Below, one piece after another: positions 8,645 to 18,071 of a stretch of 64,000 nucleotides of DNA. Source of the DNA: Streptomyces sp. NRRL B-3428 (lineage in GTDB: Bacteria; Actinomycetota; Actinomycetes; Streptomycetales; Streptomycetaceae). Location of the stretch: assembly GCA_000721375.1 (NCBI GenBank), contig JOGW01000018.1, positions 62,001-126,000 of the forward strand. The letters are read 5' to 3'. The notes under the pieces are model-generated. The model ran no database searches. It was given only the letters and a program-made list of their open reading frames with translations, and was not told the origin of the DNA. Position 1 is the stretch's first letter. Every line of letters starts with the position of its first letter. A program made the translations under genes and the position numbers.

Positions 8645-9793
8645 GTGGCCGAAGTGACGGCTGTGGCCGAGGAGTTCAGCCGGCTTTACGGTTACGCGCC
8701 CGAGGGCGTCTGGGAGGCGCCGGGGCGGGTCAACCTGATCGGTGAGCACACCGACTACAACGACGGCTTCGTGATGCCCTTCGCCCTGCCGCACACGGCA
8801 GTGGCGGCGTTCGGCCGTCGTACGGATACGGCGGTACGGGCCGACTCGGCCGATCTGCCGGGCGAGCCGGTGGTCGTGGCGGACCCCGCACCGGGGGCGT
8901 CGGCGGGCTGGGCCGACTACGTGGCCAGTGTCGTGTGGGCACTGCGGGACGCAGGCCACTCGGTGGGCGGCGTCGACGTACACCTGTCGTCCTCGGTGCC
9001 GACGGGGGCGGGCCTCTCCTCCTCGGCGGCCCTCGAAGTAGTGGTGGCCCTCGCCCTGAACGACCTCTTCGAACTCGGTCTGGAGCGCCAGGAGTTGGCG
9101 CGGCTGTGCCAGCGCGCGGAGAACGTCTACGTGGGTGCGCCGACCGGGATCATGGACCAGACGGCCTCGGCCTGCTGCACGGCGGGCCATGCCCTGTTCC
9201 TCGACACCCGCGACTTCACCCGGCGCCAGGTCCCCTTCGACCTGGCCTCCCTCGGTCTGCGCCTCCTCGTCGTGGACACCCAGGTCAAGCACGCCCACAG
9301 CGAGGGCGAGTACGGCAAGCGGCGCGAGGGGTGCGAGGCGGGGGCGGCGGAACTGGGCGTATCGGCGCTGCGGGACATCGCCTTCGAGGACCTGCCGGCC
9401 GCCCTGGACCGGATCTCCTCCGACGACGTACGCGCTCTCGTGCGCCACATCGTCACCGAGAACCACCGGGTGGAGCAGGTCATCTCGCTGCTCGACGCCG
9501 GTGACGTACGGGCGATCGGCCCGGTCCTCGTCGAGGGCCACGTCTCCCTGCGCGACGACTTCCGGGTCTCCTGCCCGGAGCTCGACCTCGTGGTGGACGC
9601 GGCCGTGGCGGCCGGGGCGCTCGGCGCCCGGATGACGGGCGGCGGCTTCGGCGGCTCGGCGATCGTGCTGGTCGAAGAGTCCGCGGCGGACCAGATCGCG
9701 AAGTCGGTGGTCGAGGCGTTCGCGGCCCGCGGCCTGACGGAACCGCGGGTGTTCACGGCGGTGGCTTCGGCGGGGGCGCGACGCGTTCGTTGA
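8645..9793 (+). CDS. galK: Galactokinase
   Basis: 382 residues, GHMP kinase family. The galactokinase signature GRVNLIGEHTDYNDGFVMP is at the N-terminus, the ATP-binding PTGAGLSSSAAL in the middle, and MTGGGFGG near the C-terminus. It phosphorylates galactose for GalT. GTG 8645 has GGGAGG about 10 bases upstream; GTG 8636 would leave too little space. It completes the galTEK operon and ends before a hairpin shared with the convergent acetyltransferase gene. Confidence 0.95.
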   Translation: MAEVTAVAEEFSRLYGYAPEGVWEAPGRVNLIGEHTDYNDGFVMPFALPHTAVAAFGRRTDTAVRADSADLPGEPVVVADPAPGASAGWADYVASVVWALRDAGHSVGGVDVHLSSSVPTGAGLSSSAALEVVVALALNDLFELGLERQELARLCQRAENVYVGAPTGIMDQTASACCTAGHALFLDTRDFTRRQVPFDLASLGLRLLVVDTQVKHAHSEGEYGKRREGCEAGAAELGVSALRDIAFEDLPAALDRISSDDVRALVRHIVTENHRVEQVISLLDAGDVRAIGPVLVEGHVSLRDDFRVSCPELDLVVDAAVAAGALGARMTGGGFGGSAIVLVEESAADQIAKSVVEAFAARGLTEPRVFTAVASAGARRVR

Positions 9794-9797
9794 GATC

Positions 9798-9842
9798 GGG
9801 GTGTCGGGGACAGGGCCACCGGCGCCCCGCCCCCGACGCCCC
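9798..9842. terminator. Convergent hairpin between galK and the GNAT gene
   Basis: Arms 9798-9809 (GGGGTGTCGGGG) and 9831-9842 (CCCCGACGCCCC) pair over 12 positions with one G-U pair. It lies between two convergent stops. Confidence 0.6.
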
Positions 9843-10282
9843 TACTGCAAGCGTTTGGTGAGGAAGAAGTCCTGCATACCGGGCGGATGGTCCTCCAGGA
9901 CGCACTGCACCTCGTAGCCCTGCTTCTCGTAGAAGCGCGGCGCCTGGAAGTCCCACGTCCAGACCTTGGACCAGCCGCAACCCCGCGCCACCGCGATCTC
10001 CTCGGCCGCGGCCACGATGCGCGAACCCGTCCCCGTACCGCGGTACTTGTCGGACACCCAGAGAAGGTCGAGCTCCAGCCAGGCCTTGGCCGTGTGAGCG
10101 GCCAGACCGCCCGCCAAGGAGCCGGTCCCGTCCAACGCCCAGACGTGCAGGGGCTCTTCGTCGAGCACTCCCGTGCTCCGCAGTGCGGTCAGCGTGGGTG
10201 AGGCCACCGTGTTGGCCGCGGCGAGCGACCGCAGCAACTCGGCGTGCCGTCCCATGTCGACTTCCGTCACAAATCGCAACAT
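9842..10282 (-). CDS. GNAT-family N-acetyltransferase
   Basis: 146 residues with a GNAT acetyl-CoA site (WVSDKYRGTGTGSRIV: the R/Q-x-x-G-x-G/A pattern) and the usual C-terminal FYEKQGYEVQ strand. The substrate is unknown. The start is set at ATG 10282 (MLRFVTEVD); a longer frame to 10342 adds only non-homologous residues. It is convergent with galK and shows no operon partner. Confidence 0.8.
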   Translation of the reverse strand: MLRFVTEVDMGRHAELLRSLAAANTVASPTLTALRSTGVLDEEPLHVWALDGTGSLAGGLAAHTAKAWLELDLLWVSDKYRGTGTGSRIVAAAEEIAVARGCGWSKVWTWDFQAPRFYEKQGYEVQCVLEDHPPGMQDFFLTKRLQ

Positions 10283-10596
10283 GCGGATCACCCTAATCAG
10301 CAGACCGGGCACGGAAATCCCCCACGTGGACCAGTTCTGCAATTACCCTTCCGCGACCCGCCACCGCCCGTACTCTGATGCTCAGCACCGGTGGGGGCCG
10401 GTGCCGATCAGGGGGCGAGACAGTCGGGTACGGCGCCCGGAGCGGGGTAGCAGTCACTACACGGCGGCGGCCGTGGGACCACGGTGCTGTGCGCTCCGGA
10501 CGTCGTACCTGCGCCGAACGCCCCTGAGGGGGTCCGGGGACTCGCGGCGACAGCCGCCTCGCCATCTCCCCGGAAGATGGAGCCTGGGGGTTTCAC
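10283..10596. other. 314-bp intergenic region upstream of the second orphan regulator
   Basis: No convincing gene. It holds one small hairpin (GCACCGG at 10385-10391 with CCGGTGC at 10398-10404) and a six-base-pair hairpin close to the regulator start (CCATCT/AGATGG around 10562-10580). It probably contains the divergent promoters of the GNAT and regulator genes. Confidence 0.5.
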
Positions 10597-11367
10597 GTGG
10601 TTCGAATCCGGGTCCTGGTAGTCGATGACCATCGCATCTTCGCCGAATCCCTGGCCGCGGCCCTCGCCGCGGAGCCTGATGTGGATGTCGCCGCGGCCGG
10701 CAGCGGTCCCGCCGCGCTGCGCAGTCTGGAGCGGGCGGCCACCGAGGGGCGCCGTTTCGATGTGCTGCTCGTGGACGCCGACCTCGGCAGCACCGTGCCC
10801 GGCGCGCGCCTTGCCGTGCACGACGGAACAGAGCCGGGCCCGGACGGTTTCGTCGACGGGATCTCGCTGGTCGCGGGCGTGCGGTCGGGTCAGCCCGCCG
10901 TACGGACCGTCGTACTCGCCGAGAAGGACGACCCACGGCGCGCGGCCCTCGCGCTGCAGGCCGGTGCGTCCGGCTGGGTGGCGAAGGACTGCTCGCTGTC
11001 GCGGCTGCTCACGGTCATCCGCGGGGTCCTGAGGGACGAGACGCATCTGCCGCCCGCCCTGCTGACCGGCGTACTGCGGGAGTTGACCGCCGCGCGCAAA
11101 CACCGCACCGAGAGCGAACGTCTTGTCGAGTCGCTCACGCCGCGCGAGCGCGAAGTGCTGCGGTGCATGGTGGCCGGGCTGGGGCGCAAAGCCGTCGCCG
11201 AGCGCCTCTTCCTTTCACCGCACACCGTTCGGACCCATATGCAGAATGTGCTCGGCAAGCTGGGTGTGCACTCGACGCTCGCCGCTGTCGCGCTCGCGCG
11301 CAGGGCCGGTGTCGGACCCGTGGACCTAGCCGGGGATGTTGTCGAACGGGGCGGTCAACTGGCGTAG
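10597..11367 (+). CDS. Orphan LuxR/NarL-type response regulator
   Basis: 256 residues. The receiver domain keeps the acidic pair (VLVVDDHRIFAES), the phospho-acceptor Asp (FDVLLVDADLGS) and the switch Lys (GWVAKDCSL). About 20 extra residues sit between the Asp and the next core strand (TVPGARLAVHDGTEPG region), more than usual. The C-terminal LuxR domain reads LTPREREVLRCM ... PHTVRTHMQNVLGKLGVHS. No kinase is adjacent. The GTG start has a G-run about 8 bases upstream. Its last 42 bases overlap the convergent tamR gene end to end. It is a paralogue of the 1525 gene. Confidence 0.88.
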   Translation: MVRIRVLVVDDHRIFAESLAAALAAEPDVDVAAAGSGPAALRSLERAATEGRRFDVLLVDADLGSTVPGARLAVHDGTEPGPDGFVDGISLVAGVRSGQPAVRTVVLAEKDDPRRAALALQAGASGWVAKDCSLSRLLTVIRGVLRDETHLPPALLTGVLRELTAARKHRTESERLVESLTPREREVLRCMVAGLGRKAVAERLFLSPHTVRTHMQNVLGKLGVHSTLAAVALARRAGVGPVDLAGDVVERGGQLA

Positions 11368-11823
11368 CAGCGCGGCCAGTTCACCCCGCTGGGCGCGGGA
11401 GAGCTCGGCGAGGATCGCGCGCTCCTGCTCCAGGAGCCCTGCGAGCGCCTGGTCGGCGCGGTCGCGTCCCTCGGGGGTCAGCCGGACCAGCACACCTCGG
11501 CGGTCGCTGGGGTCGGGCAGCCGCTCGACCAGGCCTTTCTTCGTGAGCCTGTCGATGCGGTTGGTCATGGTGCCGGAGGTGACCAGCGTCTGCTGGAGGA
11601 GCTGCCCGGGGGAGAGCTGATACGGGGCGCCCGCGCGGCGCAGCGAGGTGAGCACGTCGAACTCCCACGGTTCGAGGTGGTGCTCGGAGAACGCGAGGCG
11701 GCGTGCGCGGTCGAGATGGCGCGCGAGCCTGCTCACGCGGCTCAGTACCTCGAGTGGTTCCACGTCGAGGTCAGGGCGCTCTCGGCGCCAAGCCGCGACC
11801 AGCCGATCGACCTCGTCCTCCAT
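11326..11823 (-). CDS. tamR: MarR-family regulator TamR
   Basis: 165 residues. A winged helix-turn-helix spans about residues 30-110 (WEFDVLTSLRRAG ... LVTSGTMTNRIDRLTKKGLVERLPDPSDRRGVLVRLT). Its divergence from a trans-aconitate methyltransferase gene matches the TamR/tam pair described in S. coelicolor, where TamR represses its target and is released by trans-aconitate, citrate and related acids. ATG 11823 is used; the longer frame to 12018 runs through the operator. Its 3' end overlaps the convergent response-regulator gene by 42 bp. Confidence 0.88.
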   Translation of the reverse strand: MEDEVDRLVAAWRRERPDLDVEPLEVLSRVSRLARHLDRARRLAFSEHHLEPWEFDVLTSLRRAGAPYQLSPGQLLQQTLVTSGTMTNRIDRLTKKGLVERLPDPSDRRGVLVRLTPEGRDRADQALAGLLEQERAILAELSRAQRGELAALLRQLTAPFDNIPG

Positions 11824-11856
11824 GGCGATCAGTGTAAGGGGTCCCTCGACATGAAG

Positions 11857-11874
11857 TCTCTTGACGTCAAGAGA
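11857..11874. promoter_or_regulatory. TamR operator
   Basis: A perfect 18-bp palindrome, TCTCTTGACGTCAAGAGA, centred in the tamR/tam divergent region. The core TTGACGTCAAG fits MarR-family operators of the TamR type. Position 34-51 bases upstream of tamR and about 100 upstream of tam would allow repression of both. Confidence 0.85.
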
Positions 11875-11973
11875 TATTTCGGGTTCCCTTGGGGCATCGT
11901 CGCGAAACAGGCGTCCGCCGCGTTCGTAGGCGGCCTCCGCTTCCCTCTTCCGTACCAGGCAGGGAGCTCGAAC

Positions 11974-12798
11974 ATGCATTCCGCACCAACCTGGGATCCT
12001 CAGCAGTACCTGCGTCATTCAGGCCACAGGACGCGCCCCTTCCACGATCTGCTCGCCCGCATCCCGGAGCTGCCGGACACCGGCGGCGCACCGATACGTA
12101 TCGCCGATCTGGGCTGCGGGCCCGGGAATGTCACGGTGCTGCTCGCGGACCGCTGGCCCACGGCCCGTATCACCGGCTTCGACAACTCTCCGGAGATGCT
12201 GCAGAAGGCCGCGAAGTACGCGGGGACGACCGCGGGCGGCGGCACGCTGGACTTCCAGCCGGCCGACGCCGCGCACTGGACGCCCGACGGCGTCTACGAC
12301 CTGATCGTCTCCAACGCGGCGCTGCAGTGGGTGCCCAACCACCCCGAGTCCTTCCCGCTCTGGATCGACCGGCTGCGCCCGGGCGGCACCTTCGCCTTCC
12401 AGGTCCCCGGCAACTTCACTTCCCCCAGCCACGCGTTGCTCGGCGAGCTCTGCGACGCCCCGCAGTGGCGCGAGCGTCTGGGCCCGCACGGGCGGCGCTT
12501 CGTCCATGTCCTCGACCCGGCGGAGTATCTGACCCGGCTCTCGGACCTGGGCTGTGCGGTGGACGCCTGGGAGACCACGTACTCCCAACTCCTCGTCGGC
12601 GACGACCCGGTGCTCGACTGGGTCAAGGGCACGGCCCTGCGGCCCGTTCTCACGGCGCTCGTGGACGACCCCGACGCGACCCGTGAATTCCTCGCGGAAT
12701 ACCGGGACTTGCTGCGCAAGGCGTATCCGCAGGGGCCGCACGGGACGGTCTTCCCGTTCCGCCGGATCTTCGCCGTCGCCCGTAAGTCGACCGACTAG
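11974..12798 (+). CDS. tam: Trans-aconitate 2-methyltransferase
   Basis: 274 residues, class I SAM-dependent methyltransferase. SAM motif I is DLGCGPGNVT (about residues 43-52), followed by FDNSPEML and LIVSNAALQWVPNHPE, the pattern of Tam enzymes. It methylates trans-aconitate, an inhibitor of aconitase formed under stress. ATG 11974 has GGGAG 8 bases upstream. The upstream MarR gene and operator support the call. A VOC gene starts 9 bases after the stop and is probably cotranscribed. Confidence 0.92.
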   Translation: MHSAPTWDPQQYLRHSGHRTRPFHDLLARIPELPDTGGAPIRIADLGCGPGNVTVLLADRWPTARITGFDNSPEMLQKAAKYAGTTAGGGTLDFQPADAAHWTPDGVYDLIVSNAALQWVPNHPESFPLWIDRLRPGGTFAFQVPGNFTSPSHALLGELCDAPQWRERLGPHGRRFVHVLDPAEYLTRLSDLGCAVDAWETTYSQLLVGDDPVLDWVKGTALRPVLTALVDDPDATREFLAEYRDLLRKAYPQGPHGTVFPFRRIFAVARKSTD

Positions 12799-12807
12799 GA
12801 GCCCTGG

Positions 12808-13170
12808 ATGCTGATCGCCGTCGACCACGTCCAGCTCGCGGCCCCGCCGGGCAGCGAATCGGCGCTGCGCGAGTTCTACGAGGGTGTCCTCGGCATGCGC
12901 GAGATCCCCAAACCGCCGGTGCTCGCCGCGCGGGGCGGATGCTGGTTCGAGGCCGGCGGCGTTCAGCTGCATGTCGGGATCGAGCCCGACTTCCGGCCCG
13001 CCCGGAAGGCGCACCCGGGCCTTCGGGTCCGGGGCATCGAGTCGTACGCGGAGCAGATCGCCTCGCGGGGTACCGAGATCACCTGGGACGACAACCTCCC
13101 GGGGCACCTGCGCTTCTACGCGGAGGATCCGGTGGGCAACCGGTTGGAGTTCCTGGAGCCGGTGGCTTAG
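12808..13170 (+). CDS. VOC-family (glyoxalase/dioxygenase-like) protein
   Basis: 120 residues with the paired beta-alpha-beta-beta-beta units of the vicinal-oxygen-chelate fold: VDHVQLAAPPGSE, LREFYEGVLGM, CWFEAGGVQLHVGIE and FYAEDPVGNRLEFLEP. Metal ligands are likely His4-region, His in QLHVG and Glu in RLEFLE. AGGAG lies 5 bases before the ATG, right after the tam stop, so it is likely in the TamR regulon. Substrate unknown. Confidence 0.85.
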   Translation: MLIAVDHVQLAAPPGSESALREFYEGVLGMREIPKPPVLAARGGCWFEAGGVQLHVGIEPDFRPARKAHPGLRVRGIESYAEQIASRGTEITWDDNLPGHLRFYAEDPVGNRLEFLEPVA

Positions 13171-13214
13171 GGAGAGGTTCAAGCCCCATCCCCGACCACC
13201 GTGGGCGGCGAGCA

Positions 13215-13261
13215 AAAGCGAGGAGGGCCGGGGCGACGTGCGCCCTGGCCCTCCTCGCTTT
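13215..13261. terminator. Bidirectional terminator between the VOC gene and the TetR gene
   Basis: Perfect 15-bp arms (AAAGCGAGGAGGGCC at 13215-13229 and its complement at 13247-13261) with a 17-nt loop. It is flanked by A and T runs at the outer ends, placed between two convergent genes. Confidence 0.9.
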
Positions 13262-13265
13262 GAGC

Positions 13266-13967
13266 TCATGCCTTGCGATGCCCTATCAGCCGCGGCTTCG
13301 CGTCCAGGTTGCCCAGGCCGTTCCACGCCAGGTTGACCAGATGCGCCGCCACGTCGGACTTCTTGGGCTTGCGGGTGGTCAGCCACCACTGGCCGGTGAG
13401 CGCGACCGAGCCGACCAGCGCCTGGGCATACAGGGGCGCGAGCTTCGGGTCGAAGCCGCGGGCCTTGAACTCCATGGCCAGGATGTGCTCGACACGGGTG
13501 GCGATGTCCGAGATCAGCGAGGCGAACGTCCCGGTGGACTGTGCGACGGGAGAGTCACGCACCAGGACGCGGAACCCGTCCGTGTGCTCCTCGATGTAGT
13601 CGAGCAGCGCGAACGCGGCCTGCTCGCACAGCTCACGCGGATGCCCCGCCGTGAGCGAGCTGGTCACCATGTCGAGCAGCCGCTGCATCTCGCGGTCCAC
13701 GACCACCGCGTAAAGCCCCTCCTTGCCGCCGAAGTGCTCGTACACGACCGGCTTGGAGACACCCGCCTTCGCGGCGATCTCCTCGACGGACGTGCCCTCG
13801 AAGCCCTTCTCGGCGAACAGCGTGCGCCCGATGTTCAGCAGCTGCTGACGGCGTTCCGCCCCGGTCATCCGCGTTCTGCGCGTGCGCCGCGGCTTCCCGT
13901 CGGAGGAGGAAGCCGATGATCCCGCTGAACCTGAGGAAGCCGCGTCGTTGCCCACGGCATCCATCAT
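13266..13967 (-). CDS. TetR-family regulator coupled to the fatty acid desaturase
   Basis: 233 residues. A Ser/Arg-rich leader precedes the TetR DNA-binding domain (RRQQLLNIGRTLFAEKGFEGTSVEEIAAKAGVSKPVVYEHFGGKEGLY, about residues 38-84). The ATG overlaps the desaturase stop (ATGA, four bases), so the regulator is the second gene of that operon, which suggests it senses acyl chains and controls desaturase expression. This is inferred from context. Tandem CTTACG-N4-CGTAA(G/C) palindromes upstream of the desaturase are the likely binding site. Confidence 0.88.
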   Translation of the reverse strand: MMDAVGNDAASSGSAGSSASSSDGKPRRTRRTRMTGAERRQQLLNIGRTLFAEKGFEGTSVEEIAAKAGVSKPVVYEHFGGKEGLYAVVVDREMQRLLDMVTSSLTAGHPRELCEQAAFALLDYIEEHTDGFRVLVRDSPVAQSTGTFASLISDIATRVEHILAMEFKARGFDPKLAPLYAQALVGSVALTGQWWLTTRKPKKSDVAAHLVNLAWNGLGNLDAKPRLIGHRKA

Positions 13968-14947
13968 GCCGGGTCGGCGGCCGTTGCCTTACGGCGGGAC
14001 GCGATGCGCTCCGCCGTGGGCCAGCGCACGTCGTACGCCCAGCCCAGCTGCTCGCACCAGCGGATGATCCGCGCCGAGGAGTCCACCTGGCCGCGCATCA
14101 CGCCGTGCCGCGCGGAGGTCGGGTCGGCGTGGTGCAGGTTGTGCCAGGACTCGCCGCAGGACAGCACGGCCAGCCACCACACGTTGCCGGAGCGGTCACG
14201 GGACTTGAAGGGGCGCTTGCCGACCGCGTGGCAGATCGAGTTGATGGACCACGTGACGTGGTGCAGCAGCGCGACACGGACCAGCGAGCCCCAGAAGAAG
14301 GCGGTGAACGCGCCCCACCACGACATCGTGACCAGACCACCGACGATCGGCGGGATCGCGAGGGACAGCATCGTCCAGTAGATGAAGTCGCGGGAGATAC
14401 GGCGGATCGCCGGGTCCTTGATCAGATCCGGGGCGTACTTCTCCTGCGGCGTCTGCTCCTCGTCGAAGAGCCAGCCGATGTGCGCCCACCACAGGCCCTT
14501 CATCAGGGCAGGCAGGGTCTCGCCGAAACGCCACGGCGAGTGGGGGTCGCCCTCCGCGTCGGAGAACTTGTGGTGCTTGCGGTGGTCGGCGACCCAGCGG
14601 ACCAAGGGGCCTTCGACGGCCATCGAGCCCGCGATCGCGAGGGCGATACGAAGGGGGCGCTTGGCCTTGAAGGAGCCGTGCGTGAAGTAGCGGTGGAAGC
14701 CGATCGTGACCCCGTGGCAGCCCAGGTAGTACATGAACACCATGAGGCCGAGGTCCAGCCAGCTCACGCCGCCCCAGGCGAAGGCGAGCGGTACGGCGGC
14801 GAGCACCGCGATGAACGGGACCGTGATGAAGAGCAGCAGGGAGATCTGTTCGAGCGAGCGCTTCTGCTCCCCGCCCAGAGTGGCCGACGGCAGCGGCCCG
14901 GCACCGTCCGCCGGCGCTTCGTCGAGCAGGTCGGAGCTCGTGGTCAT
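13964..14947 (-). CDS. Fatty acid (acyl-CoA/acyl) desaturase
   Basis: 327 residues, integral membrane di-iron desaturase. The three histidine boxes are visible: HRYFTH, HRKHH and HNLHH. Four to five membrane helices surround them (LLLFITVPFIAVLAAVPLAF, LGLMVFMYYLGCHG, MLSLAIPPIVGGLV). It introduces a double bond, probably delta-9, into membrane fatty acids. It is followed in overlapping frame by a TetR gene. Regiospecificity is inferred. Confidence 0.92.
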   Translation of the reverse strand: MTTSSDLLDEAPADGAGPLPSATLGGEQKRSLEQISLLLFITVPFIAVLAAVPLAFAWGGVSWLDLGLMVFMYYLGCHGVTIGFHRYFTHGSFKAKRPLRIALAIAGSMAVEGPLVRWVADHRKHHKFSDAEGDPHSPWRFGETLPALMKGLWWAHIGWLFDEEQTPQEKYAPDLIKDPAIRRISRDFIYWTMLSLAIPPIVGGLVTMSWWGAFTAFFWGSLVRVALLHHVTWSINSICHAVGKRPFKSRDRSGNVWWLAVLSCGESWHNLHHADPTSARHGVMRGQVDSSARIIRWCEQLGWAYDVRWPTAERIASRRKATAADPA

Positions 14948-15003
14948 GGATGTTCCCCTTGTGGGGTCGAGGGTTTCGGCAGGTGATCGGCCGTTTGCCC
15001 GGA

Positions 15004-15034
15004 CTTACGGGCCCGTAACCTACGGCGACGTAAG
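15004..15034. promoter_or_regulatory. Tandem palindromic operator candidate upstream of the desaturase
   Basis: Two copies of a 16-bp element lie head to tail with a 15-bp period: CTTACG-GGCC-CGTAAC (15004-15019) and CCTACG-GCGA-CGTAAG (15019-15034). The first contains a perfect 14-bp palindrome. It lies 57-87 bases upstream of the desaturase start, a good place for the TetR protein of the same operon. Confidence 0.65.
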
Positions 15035-15177
15035 TATGGCAGCGGCGCTCCCGGGGGCAAGAGAACTCCGGTGGAGGACCGGTTTCGAATAGGCATCCAT
15101 CGAGGACGCATATCCTTGGTGGCGTCGGACAGCGTGGTCCGCAATGAGTCTTCCCCTCACTGCAAGGAGCCGCACCT

Positions 15178-17928
15178 GTGAGCAGTGCCGACCACCAGAC
15201 AGCCGGCGAGCGTCCTGCCGACCAGACCGGCGCCGAGCTGCGCGCCGACATTCGCCGCCTCGGCGAACTTCTCGGCGAGACCCTGGTACGCCAGGAAGGC
15301 CCCGAACTGTTGGAGCTCGTCGAGCGCGTACGGGCCCTGACCCGCAGCGACGGCGAGGCCGCAGCCCAGCTGCTCGGTGAGACCGAACTCGAGACCGCAG
15401 CCAAGCTGGTGCGCGCGTTCTCCACGTACTTCCACCTCGCGAACGTCACGGAGCAGGTGCACCGCGGCCGCGAGCTGGCCACACGGCGCGATGTCGAGGG
15501 CTCCACGCTCGCCCGCACCGCCGATCTGCTCAAGGACGCCGACGCCGAGCATCTGCGTCAGACCGTCGCGCACCTCAACGTGCGCCCCGTCTTCACCGCG
15601 CACCCCACCGAGGCCGCCCGCCGCAGCGTGCTCACCAAGCTGCGCCGGATCGCCGAGCTTCTGGAGACCTCCGTCTCCGCGGCGGACCGACGCCGCCTGG
15701 ACCTGCGCCTGGCCGAGAACATCGACCTGGTGTGGCAGACGGACGAGCTGCGGGTCGTACGCCCCGAGCCCGCCGACGAGGCGCGCAATGCGATCTACTA
15801 CCTCGACGAGCTCCACGCCGGCGCCGTCGGCGACGTCCTCGAGGACCTCACCGCCGAGCTGGAGCGCATCGGTGTCGAACTCCCTGCGGGTACCCGCCCG
15901 TTGACGTTCGGAACCTGGATCGGCGGCGACCGTGACGGCAACCCCAACGTCACCCCCGAGGTCACCTGGGACGTCCTGATCCTGCAGCATGAGCACGGCA
16001 TCACCGACGCCCTCGCGCTCGTCGACCACCTGCGCAGCCTGCTCTCCAACTCCATTCGCTACACGGGTGCGACGGAGGAACTGCTCACCTCCCTGCAGGC
16101 CGACCTGGAGCGGCTGCCGGAGATCAGCCCGCGCTACAAGCGGCTCAACGCCGAGGAGCCCTACCGGCTCAAGGCCACCTGCGTACGCCAGAAGCTGGTC
16201 AACACCCGCGAGCGCCTCGCCAACGGCACCGCGCACGTGCCCGGCCGCGACTACCTCGGCACCGGTGAGCTGATCCACGACCTCACCCTGATCCAGACCT
16301 CCCTGCGCGAGCACCGCGGTGGCCTGTTCGCCGACGGCCGGATGGACCGCACCATCCGTACGCTCGCGGCCTTCGGTCTGCAGCTGGCCACCATGGACGT
16401 ACGCGAGCACGCGGACGCCCACCACCATGCGCTCGGCCAGCTCTTCGACCGGCTCGGCGAGGAGTCCTGGCGCTACACGGACATGCCGCGCGACTACCGC
16501 CAGAAGCTGCTCGCCAAGGAGCTGCGCTCCCGCCGGCCGCTCGCCCCGACCCCGGCCCCGCTGGACGCGGCCGGCGAGAAGACCCTCGGGGTCTTCCACA
16601 CGGTCAAGAAGGCGCTCGAGGTCTTCGGCCCGGAGGTCGTCGAGTCGTACATCATCTCGATGTGCCAGGGCGCGGACGACGTGTTCGCGGCCGCCGTCCT
16701 CGCCCGTGAGGCCGGTCTGATCGACCTGCACGCCGGCTGGGCGAAGATCGGCATCGTGCCGCTGTTGGAGACCACCGACGAGCTGCGCGCCGCCGACGTC
16801 ATCCTCGACGAGATGCTCGCCGACCCCTCGTACCGCCGTCTCGTCTCCCTGCGCGGCGACGTGCAGGAGGTCATGCTCGGGTACTCGGACTCCTCCAAGT
16901 TCGGCGGCATCACCACCTCCCAGTGGGAGATCCACCGCGCCCAGCGCCGCCTGCGCGACGTCGCGCACCGCTACGGCGTCCGCCTGCGTCTCTTCCACGG
17001 CCGCGGCGGCACCGTCGGCCGCGGCGGCGGCCCCTCGCACGACGCGATCCTCGCCCAGCCCTGGGGAACCCTGGAGGGCGAGATCAAGGTGACCGAGCAG
17101 GGCGAGGTCATCTCCGACAAGTACCTGGTGCCGTCGCTCGCCCGCGAGAACCTCGAACTGACCGTCGCCGCCACGCTGCAGGCCTCCGCCCTGCACACCG
17201 CGCCGCGCCAGTCCGACGAGGCGCTCGCGCGCTGGGACGCCGCGATGGACACGGTCTCCGAGGCCGCGCACGCCGCGTACCGCAGGCTGGTCGAGGACCC
17301 GGACCTGCCGACGTACTTCCTCGCCTCGACCCCCGTCGACCAGCTCGCCGACCTGCACCTGGGCTCGCGGCCCGCCCGCCGCCCCGGCTCGGGCGTCTCC
17401 CTCGACGGTCTGCGGGCCATCCCGTGGGTGTTCGGCTGGACCCAGTCCCGGCAGATCGTGCCCGGCTGGTTCGGCGTCGGCTCCGGCCTCAAGGCGCTGC
17501 GCGAGGCCGGTCTGGAGACCGTCCTGGAAGAGATGCACGAGCACTGGCACTTCTTCCGCAACTTCCTCTCGAACGTCGAGATGACGCTCGCGAAGACCGA
17601 CCTGCGGATCGCCCAGCACTACGTGGACACCCTCGTGCCGGACGAGCTCAAGCACATCTTCGAGACCATCAAGGCCGAGCACGATCTGACCGTGGCCGAG
17701 GTCCTGCGCATCACCGGCGGCGAGGAACTCCTCGACAGCCACCCGGTGCTCCAGCAGACCTTCGCGATCCGCGACGCCTACCTCGACCCGATCTCGTACC
17801 TCCAGGTCACGCTGCTCAAGCGGCAGCGCGACGCGGCGGCCGCGGGCGAGGAGCCGGACGCGCTGCTCGGGCGTGCCCTGCTCCTGACGGTGAACGGTGT
17901 GGCGGCGGGTCTGCGCAACACCGGCTGA
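15178..17928 (+). CDS. ppc: Phosphoenolpyruvate carboxylase
   Basis: 916 residues, full length for bacterial PEPC. Catalytic signatures are all present: [13 protein letters not shown] (active-site His), [39 protein letters not shown], and the C-terminal tail ends in LRNTG, as in other PEPCs (allosteric site and catalytic tail). It carboxylates PEP to oxaloacetate, refilling the TCA cycle. The GTG start has AAGGAG 8 bases upstream. It is monocistronic and followed by an imperfect hairpin at about 17958-17996. Confidence 0.97.
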   Translation: MSSADHQTAGERPADQTGAELRADIRRLGELLGETLVRQEGPELLELVERVRALTRSDGEAAAQLLGETELETAAKLVRAFSTYFHLANVTEQVHRGRELATRRDVEGSTLARTADLLKDADAEHLRQTVAHLNVRPVFTAHPTEAARRSVLTKLRRIAELLETSVSAADRRRLDLRLAENIDLVWQTDELRVVRPEPADEARNAIYYLDELHAGAVGDVLEDLTAELERIGVELPAGTRPLTFGTWIGGDRDGNPNVTPEVTWDVLILQHEHGITDALALVDHLRSLLSNSIRYTGATEELLTSLQADLERLPEISPRYKRLNAEEPYRLKATCVRQKLVNTRERLANGTAHVPGRDYLGTGELIHDLTLIQTSLREHRGGLFADGRMDRTIRTLAAFGLQLATMDVREHADAHHHALGQLFDRLGEESWRYTDMPRDYRQKLLAKELRSRRPLAPTPAPLDAAGEKTLGVFHTVKKALEVFGPEVVESYIISMCQGADDVFAAAVLAREAGLIDLHAGWAKIGIVPLLETTDELRAADVILDEMLADPSYRRLVSLRGDVQEVMLGYSDSSKFGGITTSQWEIHRAQRRLRDVAHRYGVRLRLFHGRGGTVGRGGGPSHDAILAQPWGTLEGEIKVTEQGEVISDKYLVPSLARENLELTVAATLQASALHTAPRQSDEALARWDAAMDTVSEAAHAAYRRLVEDPDLPTYFLASTPVDQLADLHLGSRPARRPGSGVSLDGLRAIPWVFGWTQSRQIVPGWFGVGSGLKALREAGLETVLEEMHEHWHFFRNFLSNVEMTLAKTDLRIAQHYVDTLVPDELKHIFETIKAEHDLTVAEVLRITGGEELLDSHPVLQQTFAIRDAYLDPISYLQVTLLKRQRDAAAAGEEPDALLGRALLLTVNGVAAGLRNTG

Positions 17929-17957
17929 CATGTCCCCTTGGTCCCTCTAGGACTCCT

Positions 17958-17996
17958 TAAGTGGCGCCCCGTACCGCCTGTGGTGGTGCGGGGCAC
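17958..17996 (+). terminator. Probable ppc terminator
   Basis: GGCGCCCCGTACC and GGTGCGGGGCACC form an imperfect stem over a 9-nt loop about 30 bases after the ppc stop. Confidence 0.5.
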
Positions 17997-18071
17997 CCTT
18001 ATGTCCGGCTTGAGAAGGGGGAGAGGAGGGCGAGTTGACCGGGCGTACGGCCATGGCCAAGGATCTCCGCC

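Noticed and set aside
15157..17931. Long antisense open frame opposite ppc
   Set aside because: Shadow of the ppc reading frame; ppc motifs are all intact on the plus strand.
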